Below are positions 5,859-5,900 of a stretch of DNA of 5,900 nucleotides, one piece after another; position 1 is the stretch's first letter, and every line of letters begins with the position of its first letter. The notes beneath the pieces are model-generated. The model was not told where the DNA came from. It saw only the letters and a program-made list of their open reading frames with translations, and made no database searches. The DNA is from JAAYCU01 sp964642815 (GTDB lineage Bacteria; Planctomycetota; Phycisphaerae; UBA1845; PWPN01). Position numbers and translations under genes: made by a program. The DNA lies in the NCBI GenBank assembly GCA_964642815.1, contig CAZXSA010000294.1, forward strand, positions 1 through 5,900. Reading direction: 5' to 3'.

Positions 5859-5879
5859 ACCAGCCCGCAGCAGTTTACC
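5859..5879 (+). repeat. 21-nt intergenic repeat, copy 2
   Basis: This is an exact second copy of the 21-base unit at 5814-5834. Here ten bases, AAGCTTGCCT (5880-5889), separate it from the shared CGCCGTGGCGG (5890-5900), which in copy 1 follows with no spacer. The unit is cut by the window edge. Confidence 0.85.
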
Positions 5880-5900
5880 AAGCTTGCCTCGCCGTGGCGG

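Larger units (their letters stand above)
5597..5900. other. Gene-free right end
   Basis: No credible gene lies in these 304 bases; short ORFs on the plus strand here are antisense to the lipoprotein gene or run over its promoter. From left to right they hold the lipoprotein leader and promoter (5597-5695), a purine-rich tract (5741-5808) and the repeat block (5814-5900) that continues past the window edge. Confidence 0.6.

Noticed and set aside
5814..5900. CRISPR array
   Set aside because: Only two 21-nt copies are seen, the sequence between them is itself shared hairpin sequence rather than a unique spacer, and no cas gene is nearby.

Overview
The window comes from a bacterial chromosome of moderately high GC. 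It reads like a member of the Planctomycetota, possibly a Phycisphaerae-like lineage. That placement is inference, resting on the style of the DnaX N-terminus (MAYTVLARKYR...), an exported cyclophilin with an N-terminal beta-rich domain, and a small NTF2-like lipoprotein. No marker in the window proves the phylum. All recognisable genes lie on the minus strand, so the window is transcribed from right to left.

In transcription order (right to left): a gene-free right end of about 300 bases (5597-5900) carries two copies of a 21-nt repeat with GC-rich hairpins, a purine-rich tract and a good sigma70-type promoter. A predicted lipoprotein gene of unknown function (5036-5596) follows. After a 189-base gap comes an exported cyclophilin-type peptidyl-prolyl isomerase with an N-terminal beta-rich domain (3608-4846). 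Next is a small bacterial SRP RNA gene (ffs, about 3452-3565), which overlaps no real protein gene. Then come dnaX (1945-3360), ybaB/ebfC (1557-1895), recR (942-1556) and, cut by the left edge, the first 254 codons of rpoN, encoding sigma-54 (1-764).

The core ffs-dnaX-ybaB-recR matches the scr-dnaX-yaaK-recR order of Bacillus subtilis. It joins protein targeting (SRP RNA), the clamp loader (DnaX), a nucleoid-associated protein (YbaB) and recombinational repair (RecR). ybaB and recR abut with no spacer and are probably translationally coupled. rpoN is separated from recR by 177 bases and may have its own promoter.

This is mainly a conserved housekeeping region. I found no new multi-gene system. 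The points most worth a second look are the SRP RNA, the tandem repeat units at the right edge, the unusual active site of the cyclophilin, and the short gamma-length DnaX.
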